Shown piece after piece: positions 6,893 through 14,501 of a stretch of DNA of 18,141 nt; position 1 is the first letter of the stretch; each line of letters opens with the position of its first letter. The DNA comes from Streptosporangiaceae bacterium (GTDB lineage: Bacteria > Actinomycetota > Actinomycetes > Streptosporangiales > Streptosporangiaceae), in NCBI GenBank assembly GCA_030041195.1, contig JASHOI010000501.1:1-18141 (forward strand), written 5' to 3'. Under the pieces are notes generated by a model. It was given only the letters and a program-made list of their open reading frames with translations. It did not search any database and was not told where the DNA came from. A program made the translations under genes and the position numbers.

Positions 6893-8734
6893 TTATCGTG
6901 ATGGGCCTTGGGCGTCGCTGGCGCTGGTCATCGCGGCGCTGAACTTCGGCACGTCGTCGAGGAGCTGGCGGGTGTAGTCGTCGCGCGGATGGTCGAGCAC
7001 GTCCGCGACGGTTCCGGTCTCCGCGATCCGCCCGTCGTGCATCACCGCAACCTGCTGGGCGATGCTGCGGATCAGCGCGATGTTGTGGGTGATGAAGATC
7101 ATCGCCAGGCCGTGCTGCTGCTGAAGCCGGCGCAGCAGCTCGACGACCGCGGCCTGGACGGACACGTCGAGCGAGGACGTCACCTCGTCGCAGACCAGCA
7201 GCGCCGGCGCTACCGCGAGCGTGCGGGCTATCGCCACCCGCTGACGCTCCCCGCCAGACAGCTGGTCGGGATAGCGGTTGACGACCTCGACCGACAGCGC
7301 CGCCGAGCGCAGCGCATCCAGGATCTGGTTGTCGCTGGCGCGGGCCCGCCGCCGGCCCGCGAAGGTCTCCAGGGGCTGGGCGATCAGGCCGCCCACCGTG
7401 CGGCGCGGGTTGAGCGAGGCGTACGGGTTCTGGAATACGTACTGGATGCCGCGCAGCACGGCCTTCGGGCGGTGCCGGATCCCGGGCGGGAGCGGCTGCC
7501 CACCGTAGCGGATGTCACCGCTCCAGTTCGTGTGCAGGCCCGCCACGCAGCGCGCGAGCGTGGTCTTGCCGGAACCGGACTCGCCGACGATCGCGACGCA
7601 GGTGTTGGCCGGCACGGTGAGGTCGATCCCGAACAGAACTTGCCGGTGCCCGTAGAACGCGTCAAGCCCGGCGACCTGCAGCACCGGGGGAGCCGCTGAC
7701 TCCCCGGACTCGGCCAGGCCGGCGGCGGCCGGTGCGGCCGCTGCCGCCCCGGCCGGCACCTGCCCGGTTTCCACCAGCACGCAGCGGGCCAGCTGCCCGG
7801 CCCGCGCGGCCGGGACCAGCTCCGGCATCGCCACGGTGCACCGCTCCACGACCAGCGGGCACCGGGGCGCGAACGAACAGCCCCGGGGGCGCTGCCCGGG
7901 ACGCGGCGGGACACCCTCCATGCCGACCAAGCGCCCGGAACGCTCCGGGGACGGAACCGCGCGCAGCAGGCCCTGCGTGTACGGGTGCGCCGGGGCGCCG
8001 AACACGTCGCTGGTGGCCCCGGTCTCGACCACCCGGCCCGAATAGACGACCGCGACCCGGTGCGACAGCTCACCGACCACCACGACGTCGTGGCTCACGT
8101 ACACGGCGGCCACCCCGTACGAGGCGCACATCCGGGCGACGGTCGCCAGCACCGTGCGCTGCGTCGTCACGTCGAGCCCTGTCGTCGGCTCGTCGAGCAC
8201 GATCAGCCGCGGCCGGCAGGCGAACGCCATGGCGATCGCGACCCGCTGCTGCTGGCCGCCGGACAGCTGATGCGGGTAGGCGGACAGGAGCGCGGCCCGG
8301 GAATCGAGGCCCACCTCGGCCAGCACCTCGGCCAGCCGGGCTTCCCCGTCCGAGCCCGTTCGGCCATGAGCGGCGAGGACCTCCTTGAGCAGGCTGCCGA
8401 CCCGCACCGCCGGGTTGATGGCCGAGGACGGGTCTTGCGGTATGTAGGCCATGGCCGCCCCACGCAGCCTGCGCAGCTCAGCAGGGGGCAACGAGAGCAG
8501 GTCGGTGCCGTCGAGGCGCACCGATCCGGCGGCGATCTTCAGGCCCCGGCGGGCGTGGCCGACCATGGCCAGGCCCAGGGTGGTCTTGCCCGAGCCGGAC
8601 TCGCCGACCACACCGAGCACCTCGCCCGCGGCCACCTCGACCGAGACGTCCTCGACGACGCCTGCCCCCGACCCGGCCACCGCTACGGTCAGGTGCTCGA
8701 CGACCAGGCGCGCCGGGGACGCAGCCTCGGTCAT
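6893..8734 (-). CDS. Fused double ATPase of a peptide/opine-type ABC importer (DppD-DppF-like)
   Basis: This 613-residue protein carries two complete ABC ATPase domains, so it replaces the usual pair of separate ATPases. Domain 1 has Walker A GESGSGKTT (44-52), signature LSGGQQQR (157-164) and Walker B LIVLDEP (177-183). It is followed by the cysteine-containing oligopeptide-transporter C-terminal motif GCSFAPRCPLVVERC (285-299). An Ala/Pro-rich linker (about 325-350) leads to domain 2 with Walker A GESGSGKTT (384-392), LSGGERQR (492-499) and LLVCDEV (512-518). Both sets are intact, so both sites should hydrolyse ATP at the inner face of the membrane. Domain 2 lacks an extended oligopeptide C-terminal region. 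The ATG at 8734 overlaps the permease stop by four bases, making it the last gene of the importer operon. Substrate class is inferred from family only. Confidence 0.95.
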   Translation of the reverse strand: MTEAASPARLVVEHLTVAVAGSGAGVVEDVSVEVAAGEVLGVVGESGSGKTTLGLAMVGHARRGLKIAAGSVRLDGTDLLSLPPAELRRLRGAAMAYIPQDPSSAINPAVRVGSLLKEVLAAHGRTGSDGEARLAEVLAEVGLDSRAALLSAYPHQLSGGQQQRVAIAMAFACRPRLIVLDEPTTGLDVTTQRTVLATVARMCASYGVAAVYVSHDVVVVGELSHRVAVVYSGRVVETGATSDVFGAPAHPYTQGLLRAVPSPERSGRLVGMEGVPPRPGQRPRGCSFAPRCPLVVERCTVAMPELVPAARAGQLARCVLVETGQVPAGAAAAAPAAAGLAESGESAAPPVLQVAGLDAFYGHRQVLFGIDLTVPANTCVAIVGESGSGKTTLARCVAGLHTNWSGDIRYGGQPLPPGIRHRPKAVLRGIQYVFQNPYASLNPRRTVGGLIAQPLETFAGRRRARASDNQILDALRSAALSVEVVNRYPDQLSGGERQRVAIARTLAVAPALLVCDEVTSSLDVSVQAAVVELLRRLQQQHGLAMIFITHNIALIRSIAQQVAVMHDGRIAETGTVADVLDHPRDDYTRQLLDDVPKFSAAMTSASDAQGPSR

Positions 8735-9684
8735 GCCGGGATCCCGAGGTCCGTAACCGCTCCGGTCGCGCCGGCCTCAGCGATCAGCTTCTCGCCGCGC
8801 TCGATGCCGAGGGCCACGCGGGCGATCGCGTCGGTGAAGGTGTTGAGCCCCACCGTGAGCACGGCGATGAGGATGGCCGGCGCGACCACCGCCCAGGGGT
8901 TCGTGGTGAGGATGATCCGGTTCTCGTTGATCATGTAGCCCCAGTTGGGCGCCGGCGGCTGCAGCCCGAACCCGATGAACGACAGCCCGGTCATGATGAC
9001 AATCGAGTAGGTGAGCCGCAGGCCGGCCTCGACCATCAGCGGCGTGAGCAGGTTGGGCAAGATCTCGCCAGACATCAGCCTGGACTGCCGGACGCCGGTG
9101 ATCTCCACTGCCTTGACGAAGTCGCGCTCGGACACATCCAGTGCCGCGGCCCGGATGACCCGGGCCACCTGCGGCACGTGCGAAAACCCGACCGCGAGCA
9201 CCAGCAGCCAGCGGGCCGGACCGAGGATGGACACCAGCAGCAGCGCGAAGACCAGCTGCGGGAACGCGAGGATCACATCGACCGTCCGCATGATCAGCCC
9301 GTCCCGCCAGCCCCGCAGCTGCGCCGCCGCGATTCCGGCGGCGGTGCCGAGGGCCACGCCGATCAGCATCGCCGCGGCGGCCATGAGCAGAAGCTGCCAC
9401 CCGCCGTCGAGCACCCGCGACAGCACGTCCCGGCCGAGGATGTCGCTGCCGAGCGGGAACTTGGAGCTCGGCCCGGACCCGGGCACAGTGACGAACGCCA
9501 GCGGGGAGTAGGGAGCGACGAACGGCCCGATCACCGCCACCAGCACCACCAGGAGGGCCAGTCCCGCACCCACCATGCCGCGCGGAGTGCGTGCGGCGGC
9601 GGTGAGGACGTGCAGCCACTCGCGCCGCCGGACCCGCGGCCCACCGGACCCGGCCGTCCGCTGAGCGGGCGGGGCGGCCGTCAC
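8731..9684 (-). CDS. ABC importer permease (DppC/OppC-like)
   Basis: This 317-residue inner-membrane permease has an N-terminal helix after a basic segment (GMVGAGLALLVVLVAVIGPFV), the DppC-type extracytoplasmic motif FPLGSDILGRDVLSR, and the usual five-helix BPD_transp_1 core. The cytoplasmic EAA loop, which docks on the ATPase, reads AVEITGVRQSRLMSGEILPN. The conserved SFIGFGLQPPAPNWG segment is typical of DppC. The GTG start at 9684 overlaps the preceding permease stop (GTGA), and its own stop overlaps the ATPase ATG, so all genes of the importer are translationally coupled. It pairs with the DppB-like protein to form the channel. The transported compound cannot be read from the permease. 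Confidence 0.94.
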   Translation of the reverse strand: MTAAPPAQRTAGSGGPRVRRREWLHVLTAAARTPRGMVGAGLALLVVLVAVIGPFVAPYSPLAFVTVPGSGPSSKFPLGSDILGRDVLSRVLDGGWQLLLMAAAAMLIGVALGTAAGIAAAQLRGWRDGLIMRTVDVILAFPQLVFALLLVSILGPARWLLVLAVGFSHVPQVARVIRAAALDVSERDFVKAVEITGVRQSRLMSGEILPNLLTPLMVEAGLRLTYSIVIMTGLSFIGFGLQPPAPNWGYMINENRIILTTNPWAVVAPAILIAVLTVGLNTFTDAIARVALGIERGEKLIAEAGATGAVTDLGIPA

Positions 9685-10697
9685 CTGGTCACCCGCCGCC
9701 GCGGCGTGGCCAGCAGCGTAACCACGTCGGTGACGATGTTCATGACGACGTAGAACGCGGCCAGCACGAGCACGATGAACTGGATCTGCGGGATGTCCCG
9801 GTCGCTTACCGCGTTGACCAGCCCCTGGCCGATGCCCGGGTAGTCGAAGACGAACTCGACGAGCACGATCCCGCCCGCGAGGTAGAGGAAGTTCAGCCCG
9901 ATGACCTGGATGGTGGGCGCGATCGCGTTGGGCAGGGCGTGGCGCAGCAGAACCCGGACCGGGGACAGGCCGTTGAGCCGCGCCATCTCGACGTAGTCGC
10001 TTTCCAGCGCCTCGATGGTCGCGGCCCGCATCATCCGGAAGATGTACGGCACGATCACGATCACCAGGGCGGCGACCGGCAGCACCAGCTCCTCCGGGTC
10101 CTGCCAGGGCTTGATGGCCCCGGATGTGCTCTCCAGCGGCGAGACCCCGGGGAGGATGTGCCAGAGCACGGTCGAGAAGATGATGACCAGGAAGATGCCG
10201 ACGACGAACTCGGGCAGCGACGTCACCGCCAGCGTGCTCACCGACAGGGCGTGGTCGACCGGCTTGTCCCGCCGGATCGCGGCGAACATCCCGAGCCCGA
10301 CGCCGAGCACCCCGCCGATGAGGCCCGCCAGGACGACGAGCACCAGCGAGTTCAGCAGGCGGGGCCCGACCAGGCTCCAGACCGGCTGGCCGTTCGCCAG
10401 GCTGGTGCCGAGGTGGCCCTGCAGCACCCCCGAGAGCCAGTCCCAGTACTGGGTCAGCGCGGGCTTGTTCAGCCCCAGGCGAAGCTCAAGCGTGTGGACC
10501 GCGCTGGCCGAGGCGTTGTGGCCGAGCACCGCGGTGGCCGCGTTGCCCGGCAGCAGCTGAGTGGCCGCGAAGATCAGGATCGAGACCACGAACAGCGTGA
10601 CCAGCCCGAGCGCGCTGCGGGTCCAGATCAGCCAGGCCAGCGGGTGTGACCGGCTCCGGGCGCCCGCCCCGGCCGCCGGCGTCGCGCCGGCGGTCAT
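9681..10697 (-). CDS. ABC importer permease (DppB/OppB-like)
   Basis: This 338-residue permease has six probable helices. The first, ALGLVTLFVVSILIFAATQLLPG, is the standard DppB signal anchor with its TQLLPGNAA motif. An extracytoplasmic segment containing LGLNKPALTQYWDWLSGVLQGHLGTSL follows, then the transport core with EAA loop EMARLNGLSPVRVLLRHALPN and the late GGIVLVEFVFDYPGIGQGLVNAV motif, all typical. The frame is open far upstream, but the ATG at 10697 overlaps the binding-protein stop (ATGA) and starts the family-length protein, so the extension is rejected. It forms a heterodimer with the product of the next gene. Confidence 0.95.
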   Translation of the reverse strand: MTAGATPAAGAGARSRSHPLAWLIWTRSALGLVTLFVVSILIFAATQLLPGNAATAVLGHNASASAVHTLELRLGLNKPALTQYWDWLSGVLQGHLGTSLANGQPVWSLVGPRLLNSLVLVVLAGLIGGVLGVGLGMFAAIRRDKPVDHALSVSTLAVTSLPEFVVGIFLVIIFSTVLWHILPGVSPLESTSGAIKPWQDPEELVLPVAALVIVIVPYIFRMMRAATIEALESDYVEMARLNGLSPVRVLLRHALPNAIAPTIQVIGLNFLYLAGGIVLVEFVFDYPGIGQGLVNAVSDRDIPQIQFIVLVLAAFYVVMNIVTDVVTLLATPRRRVTR

Positions 10698-12322
10698 GTC
10701 AGCCACATCGCCTTGAAGTCGTAGGCGCCCAGCGAGAGCCCGGCCTTGGTGGGCGCCACGCCATGCACGTTCTTCGCGTAACCGTCGATGGTCGGCGGGA
10801 AGTAGGGGATGATGTAGCCGCCGATCGAGTGGTCGATCTGCTGCATCTCGTGCGCGATGGCGGTCCGGGTCGCCGGGTCGACCGTGGCGATCGCCTGGCT
10901 GTACAGCTTGTTGTAGGCCGGGTCGTCCCAGTGCGTTTCGTTGAACGGGGATACCGGCAGCGTGGCCTGTGCGACCTGCGGCAGGTACTTGCTGTAGTAC
11001 CAGTAGTCCTGCGCGAAGACCCACTTGAGGTAGTTGTTCCCGTAGAACTCGGTGACCGTGACCTGACGCAGATTGACCGTCACCCCCGCGGCGGCCGCCT
11101 GCTGCGCGAACACCTCGGCGACCTTGATCGTGCCCTGCGCGATGTCGGCGGTGACCAGCTCAACGGTCATGCCTGCCTGGCCGGCCGCCTTGAGGAGCGA
11201 CTTGGCCTGCGGAATGTCCTGGGTGCGCTGCGGGATCGAATGGTCGAACTCGGGATCGAACGGGGAGAAGATGTCGTTGCCAAGGGTGCCGCGGCCGCCG
11301 AAAACCAGCTCCATCATCTGCGGCCGGTCGCAGATCAGCCGGAACGCCTGGCGCACCCGGGCATCGTTGAATGGGGGCTGGTCGACCCGCATCGTGAACG
11401 GCGTCATGCCGCCGCCGTCAGCGATCAGGATGCTCCCGGACGCCTGCACCTGCGGGATGCTGGTCGCCGAGAGCAGGTTGACCACGTCGGCCTGGCCGCT
11501 GACGAACGCGTTGACCTGGCTGGTCTCGTCCGGGTAGTCGGTGATCACCAGCGTCTCGGCGTACGGCCCGCCGCTGGTGTCCCAGTAGTGGTCGTTTCGC
11601 ACGAACGTGCTCTGCTCCCCCGGCGTGAACGACCGGTACCTGAACGGCCCGGTGCCCACCGGGTTGTGGGGGTCGTAGCCGACCGGCACGATGCCCATGT
11701 AGTAGTAGTAGCCGCACATGGCGTCGGGCAGGGTCGCGTATGGGCTGCTGCACGGGACCTGCACCGTGAGCGAGTCCAGCGCCTTGAGATTCTTGTAGTC
11801 GATGGACGCCAGCGACGAGGCGGCGGCGTAGTTGTTCGTGATGATCCGGGTGAAGGTGTAGATGACGTCCTCGGCGGTGAGCGGCTTGCCGTTGTGGAAC
11901 GTCACCCCCGGGCGCAGCCGGATGGTCCATACCGTCGCGTCCGCGTTCGGCGTGATCGACTCGGCTAGCCGCAGCTGGTTCTGCGCCTTGAGATCGAAGC
12001 CGATCAGCGGGTCGTACAGGGAGATGATCCGGGCGAAGTCGACGTTGTTGACGCCCTGGGCCGCGTCCAGCGTGTCCGACCCGGTTCCGCCGGTCAGGCC
12101 CGCGTGCAGCGTGCCGCCCATCCGCGGCTTGCCCGCCGGGGCCGACGTGGTGCTGGTGGCCGACGGCGTCGCCGAGGAGCCGCAGGCGGTCAGCACCGCG
12201 GCCCCGCCGAGCACTGCCGCGCCCATCCCCGAGTAGCGAAGGAAGTCGCGCCGCCCGATCGCAGCTGTGGCCGCGCGCTCAGGAATCGGCCAGCTCGCTG
12301 CCCGATCAAGATCACCTTTCAT
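10694..12322 (-). CDS. Tat-exported lipoprotein, solute-binding protein family 5 of the ABC importer
   Basis: This 542-residue extracytoplasmic binding protein is the first gene of the importer operon. The N-terminus holds a twin-arginine signal, GRRDFLRYSG (23-32), a hydrophobic stretch and a lipobox LTAC with lipidated Cys47, so it should be exported folded and anchored outside the membrane. The mature part starts with GGTLHAGLTGG and has the family 5 landmarks: LRPGVTFHNGKPLTAEDVIYTF, NPVGTGPFRYRSFTPGE, RNDHYW and FNDARVRQAF. Substrates of the family include peptides, opines, nickel and glycosides; none can be assigned. The ATG at 12322 is preceded by GGGAGGT at good spacing. An upstream GTG in frame (12511) would run through the control region and bury the signal peptide, so I reject it. 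A small oddity is the run YYYY within the mature protein. Confidence 0.94.
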   Translation of the reverse strand: MKGDLDRAASWPIPERAATAAIGRRDFLRYSGMGAAVLGGAAVLTACGSSATPSATSTTSAPAGKPRMGGTLHAGLTGGTGSDTLDAAQGVNNVDFARIISLYDPLIGFDLKAQNQLRLAESITPNADATVWTIRLRPGVTFHNGKPLTAEDVIYTFTRIITNNYAAASSLASIDYKNLKALDSLTVQVPCSSPYATLPDAMCGYYYYMGIVPVGYDPHNPVGTGPFRYRSFTPGEQSTFVRNDHYWDTSGGPYAETLVITDYPDETSQVNAFVSGQADVVNLLSATSIPQVQASGSILIADGGGMTPFTMRVDQPPFNDARVRQAFRLICDRPQMMELVFGGRGTLGNDIFSPFDPEFDHSIPQRTQDIPQAKSLLKAAGQAGMTVELVTADIAQGTIKVAEVFAQQAAAAGVTVNLRQVTVTEFYGNNYLKWVFAQDYWYYSKYLPQVAQATLPVSPFNETHWDDPAYNKLYSQAIATVDPATRTAIAHEMQQIDHSIGGYIIPYFPPTIDGYAKNVHGVAPTKAGLSLGAYDFKAMWLT

Positions 12323-12413
12323 GTCGTACCTCCCGTCCACCGGGCACATTTCAGGCGACCAGCCCGCGGCCGCCGCAACCATGCGAAACGCCGCTGGAGC
12401 AGATGGTGACAAC

Positions 12414-12442
12414 ATCATGCGAGCCGGGGCAAGAGCCCGCAA
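12414..12442 (-). promoter_or_regulatory. Predicted promoter of the importer operon
   Basis: On the minus strand, -35 TTGCGG (12437-12442), a 17-base spacer and -10 CATGAT (12414-12419) give a plausible sigma70 promoter. It would start about 85 bases before the binding-protein ATG. The -35 box coincides with one arm of the inverted repeat at 12437-12455, the layout expected for a regulated promoter. Confidence 0.45.
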
Positions 12443-12455
12443 GCAGTCTTTGCGG
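12437..12455. promoter_or_regulatory. Inverted repeat over the importer -35 box (candidate operator 1)
   Basis: Arms CCGCAA (12437-12442) and TTGCGG (12450-12455) pair perfectly around a 7-base loop. The left arm is the predicted -35 of the importer promoter on the minus strand. A bound protein would directly affect RNA polymerase there. The Lrp/AsnC-type protein encoded at 14502 is the obvious candidate, by proximity only. Confidence 0.45.
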
Positions 12456-12495
12456 TATCGAGACGTTTCTGACGCCAAACGGCTTGCATGCCGAG

Positions 12496-12517
12496 GCAGA
12501 TATTGCTCCACATCTGC
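12496..12517. promoter_or_regulatory. Inverted repeat over the oxygenase -35 box (candidate operator 2)
   Basis: GCAGAT (12496-12501) and ATCTGC (12512-12517) are perfect 6-base arms with a 10-base loop, and the predicted -35 TTGCTC of the oxygenase operon falls inside the loop. The centre-to-centre distance to the next repeat is about 30 bases, close to three helical turns, compatible with cooperative binding on one DNA face. Confidence 0.45.
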
Positions 12518-12531
12518 GCATCGCGTAGCCT
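12503..12531 (+). promoter_or_regulatory. Predicted promoter of the oxygenase-dehydrogenase-regulator operon
   Basis: A -35 TTGCTC (12503-12508), a spacer of exactly 17 bases and a -10 TAGCCT (12526-12531) resemble the actinomycete vegetative promoter. Transcription would begin near 12538, giving a leader of about 40 bases before the ATG at 12578. Both elements lie within inverted repeats, which argues for regulation. Confidence 0.5.
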
Positions 12532-12550
12532 TTTAGACAGTCTGCTACGC
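12523..12550. promoter_or_regulatory. Inverted repeat over the oxygenase -10 box (candidate operator 3)
   Basis: The longest repeat in the control region has perfect 7-base arms GCGTAGC (12523-12529) and GCTACGC (12544-12550), 14 bases apart. The loop holds a smaller dyad, AGAC-A-GTCT (12535-12543). The outer repeat covers the predicted -10 element and start point. Lrp/AsnC proteins bind degenerate dyads of about 15 bases, and the inner element is a possible site. Confidence 0.5.
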
Positions 12551-12577
12551 ATTTCAGCGATCGAGGTGGCGACGCGA

Positions 12578-13687
12578 ATGCTGACTCTGGGCGACATCCG
12601 GGCACGGTATGACCTTCCCTCCGACCAGGACGTGTTCCACGCGCTGACGGGCGGTGAGACCCTCCCGGCGCTGCTCTACGTGGCCCCGGAGGTTCATGAC
12701 CTGGAACAGCAGAAGATCTTCGCTCGGTCCTGGCAGTACGCCTGCCACGGCTCGCGGCTCGCCAAGCCGGGAGACACCGTCCTGACCACGTCCGGCGGGA
12801 TCCCGATCATGATCGTCTGCGGGAAGGACGGCGAGCTGCGCGGCTTCGTCAACGTCTGCCGGCACCGCCTGCACCCGGTGGCCACCGCGAACGGGAACGC
12901 GCGGCTGCTGCGATGCTCCTATCACGGCTGGACCTACGAGCTCGACGGCCGGCTACGGCACGCTCCCCGGCAGGACCGTGAGACCGGGTTCGACTGCTCG
13001 GCCATTTCGCTCAAGCCGGTCTCGGTAGAGCGCTGGGATCAGTTCGTGTTCGTCAACGCCGATCCAGATGCCCCCGCGCTCGCCACGCTGACCGAGGACA
13101 TCCGCCCGCGCACCGACGAGCTGAACGCCGACCTCAGCGAGTACGAGTACCGCATCCGCTACACCTACGAGATGGACTGCAACTGGAAGGTCTGGGCCGA
13201 AAACGCGATCGAGTGCTACCACTGCCCCACCACGCATCGCGACAGCTTCGGCAAGCTGTATGACGCCGGACCCGATGCCTACCAGACCATCTCCTGGCCC
13301 GACACGATCTGGCACTCCGGGCCGATCAAGTGGATTCCCGGCGACGCGGATCCGGCGACGCTCAAGGGGTTCCGGTTCGCGTTCCTGTGGCCCTCCTCTT
13401 TCTTCGCCGTCGACGACTTCGTCGGGTTCGTGGGCAGCGTGGCTCCCCTCGGGCCGGAGCGCTGCTCGGCGTTTGCCGACATGTACGTCCGGCCGGGCGC
13501 CGACGAAGTTATCGTCGACGAGTGGCTGAAGATGTGGGACCAGGTCCTGCGCGAGGACGCCGAGGCGACCGACCGCCAGCAGGTCGGCTACCGGTGCGGG
13601 CAGGTGCCGGCCGGGCGCCTCATGCTGAGCACCGAGCACAACCTCCAGGCGTTCATGCGCCGGACGTACCAGGCGCTGAGCTCATGA
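12578..13687 (+). CDS. Rieske non-heme iron oxygenase, catalytic (alpha) subunit
   Basis: This 369-residue cytoplasmic oxygenase uses O2 and electrons to hydroxylate, or oxidatively demethylate, a small organic substrate. The N-terminal Rieske [2Fe-2S] site is complete: C94-x-H96, then 16 residues, then C113-x2-H116 (in CSYHGW). The C-terminal catalytic domain has NWKVWAENAIECYHCPTTH, giving iron ligands His215 and His220; the likely third ligand is Asp327 in REDAEATD. The ECYHC variant recalls oxygenases acting on quaternary amines such as glycine betaine demethylase, but simple ring-hydroxylating enzymes can look similar, so the substrate is left open. I chose ATG 12578 because it has GAGGTGG upstream and gives a conventional N-terminus; the longer frame from 12488 would cross the promoter. 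No reductase or ferredoxin gene is nearby. It leads an operon with the dehydrogenase and regulator. Confidence 0.92.
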   Translation: MLTLGDIRARYDLPSDQDVFHALTGGETLPALLYVAPEVHDLEQQKIFARSWQYACHGSRLAKPGDTVLTTSGGIPIMIVCGKDGELRGFVNVCRHRLHPVATANGNARLLRCSYHGWTYELDGRLRHAPRQDRETGFDCSAISLKPVSVERWDQFVFVNADPDAPALATLTEDIRPRTDELNADLSEYEYRIRYTYEMDCNWKVWAENAIECYHCPTTHRDSFGKLYDAGPDAYQTISWPDTIWHSGPIKWIPGDADPATLKGFRFAFLWPSSFFAVDDFVGFVGSVAPLGPERCSAFADMYVRPGADEVIVDEWLKMWDQVLREDAEATDRQQVGYRCGQVPAGRLMLSTEHNLQAFMRRTYQALSS

Positions 13688-13726
13688 GGCAGGCCGCCGT
13701 GCGCCGCGCCACCCGCAGGAGCACCC

Positions 13727-14491
13727 GTGGCGCTCGATGACCGGGTAGCGGTCGTCACCGGCGGCGCGCAGGGCATCGGCCAGGCCGTCGCGCTGCGGCT
13801 GGCCAGAGCCGGAGGACGCATCGCGGTCCTCGACCAGCAGCCCGCGGCGCAGACGCTGTCCCGGCTGCGGGAGCTGGGCCGGCCCGCGTGGAGCGCCGAG
13901 GTCGACCTGTCCGACGCAGCCGACGTCGCTCGCGCCTACGGGCGCCTCGACGACGAGTTCGGAAGCCCATATGCCCTGGTCAACGCCGCTGGCGTGTTCG
14001 CGGACATCCCGTTTCTCGACACCCCCGTGGACGTCTGGGACCGCGTCATGAACGTCAACGCCCGCGGCGTGTTCCTTTCCTGCCAGGAGGCGGCGCGGCG
14101 GATGAGCGCCGCGGGCGAGGGACGGATCGTCAACATCTTGTCCACTGCCTCGTCGCAGGGATTCGCGCTGGAGAGCGCCTACTGCGCGTCCAAGGGAGCC
14201 GTCTTGCTGCTCACCCGGGTTCTCGCGGTGGAGCTGGCGCCGTTCGGCATCAGCGTCAACGGGGTGGGACCCGGAACCGTGCAGACCGCGATGGGCCGCG
14301 ACTACCTGGCCCGCCAGCCGATCGCCAGCCACGAGCTGAGCCGGACCCCGATGGGCCGGTTCGGCACGCCCGACGACATCGCCGAGACCGTGTGCTTCCT
14401 GGTATCGGACGCAACCTGGCTCACCGGCCAGGCGATCTACGTCGACGGCGGCTTCCTCGCGGCGGGTCTGCCGGTCCTGGCGCAGCTGTGA
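13727..14491 (+). CDS. Short-chain dehydrogenase/reductase (classical SDR)
   Basis: This 254-residue classical SDR has TGGAQGIG (11-18) for the cofactor pyrophosphate, Asp36 at the end of strand two (AVLD), which favours NAD(H) over NADP(H), NAAG (86-89), catalytic Ser139, Tyr152 and Lys156 (YCASK), and a C-terminal TGQAIYVDGG. It probably oxidises or reduces a hydroxyl/carbonyl group made by the preceding oxygenase; dihydrodiol dehydrogenases of ring-hydroxylation pathways belong to the same broad family, and that is one possible role. The GTG start at 13727 follows a GGAG six bases before it, 39 bases after the oxygenase stop. The specific substrate cannot be read from the sequence. Confidence 0.93.
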   Translation: MALDDRVAVVTGGAQGIGQAVALRLARAGGRIAVLDQQPAAQTLSRLRELGRPAWSAEVDLSDAADVARAYGRLDDEFGSPYALVNAAGVFADIPFLDTPVDVWDRVMNVNARGVFLSCQEAARRMSAAGEGRIVNILSTASSQGFALESAYCASKGAVLLLTRVLAVELAPFGISVNGVGPGTVQTAMGRDYLARQPIASHELSRTPMGRFGTPDDIAETVCFLVSDATWLTGQAIYVDGGFLAAGLPVLAQL

Positions 14492-14501
14492 GGATGGCCC
14501 G

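Noticed and set aside
10698..11024. N-terminal extension of the DppB-like permease
   Set aside because: It overlaps the binding-protein gene in another frame; the ATG at 10697 gives the family length and a 4-base overlap like the other junctions of the operon.
12323..12511. N-terminal extension of the binding protein from a GTG at 12511
   Set aside because: It would cover the divergent control region and place the Tat signal and lipobox in the interior of the protein.
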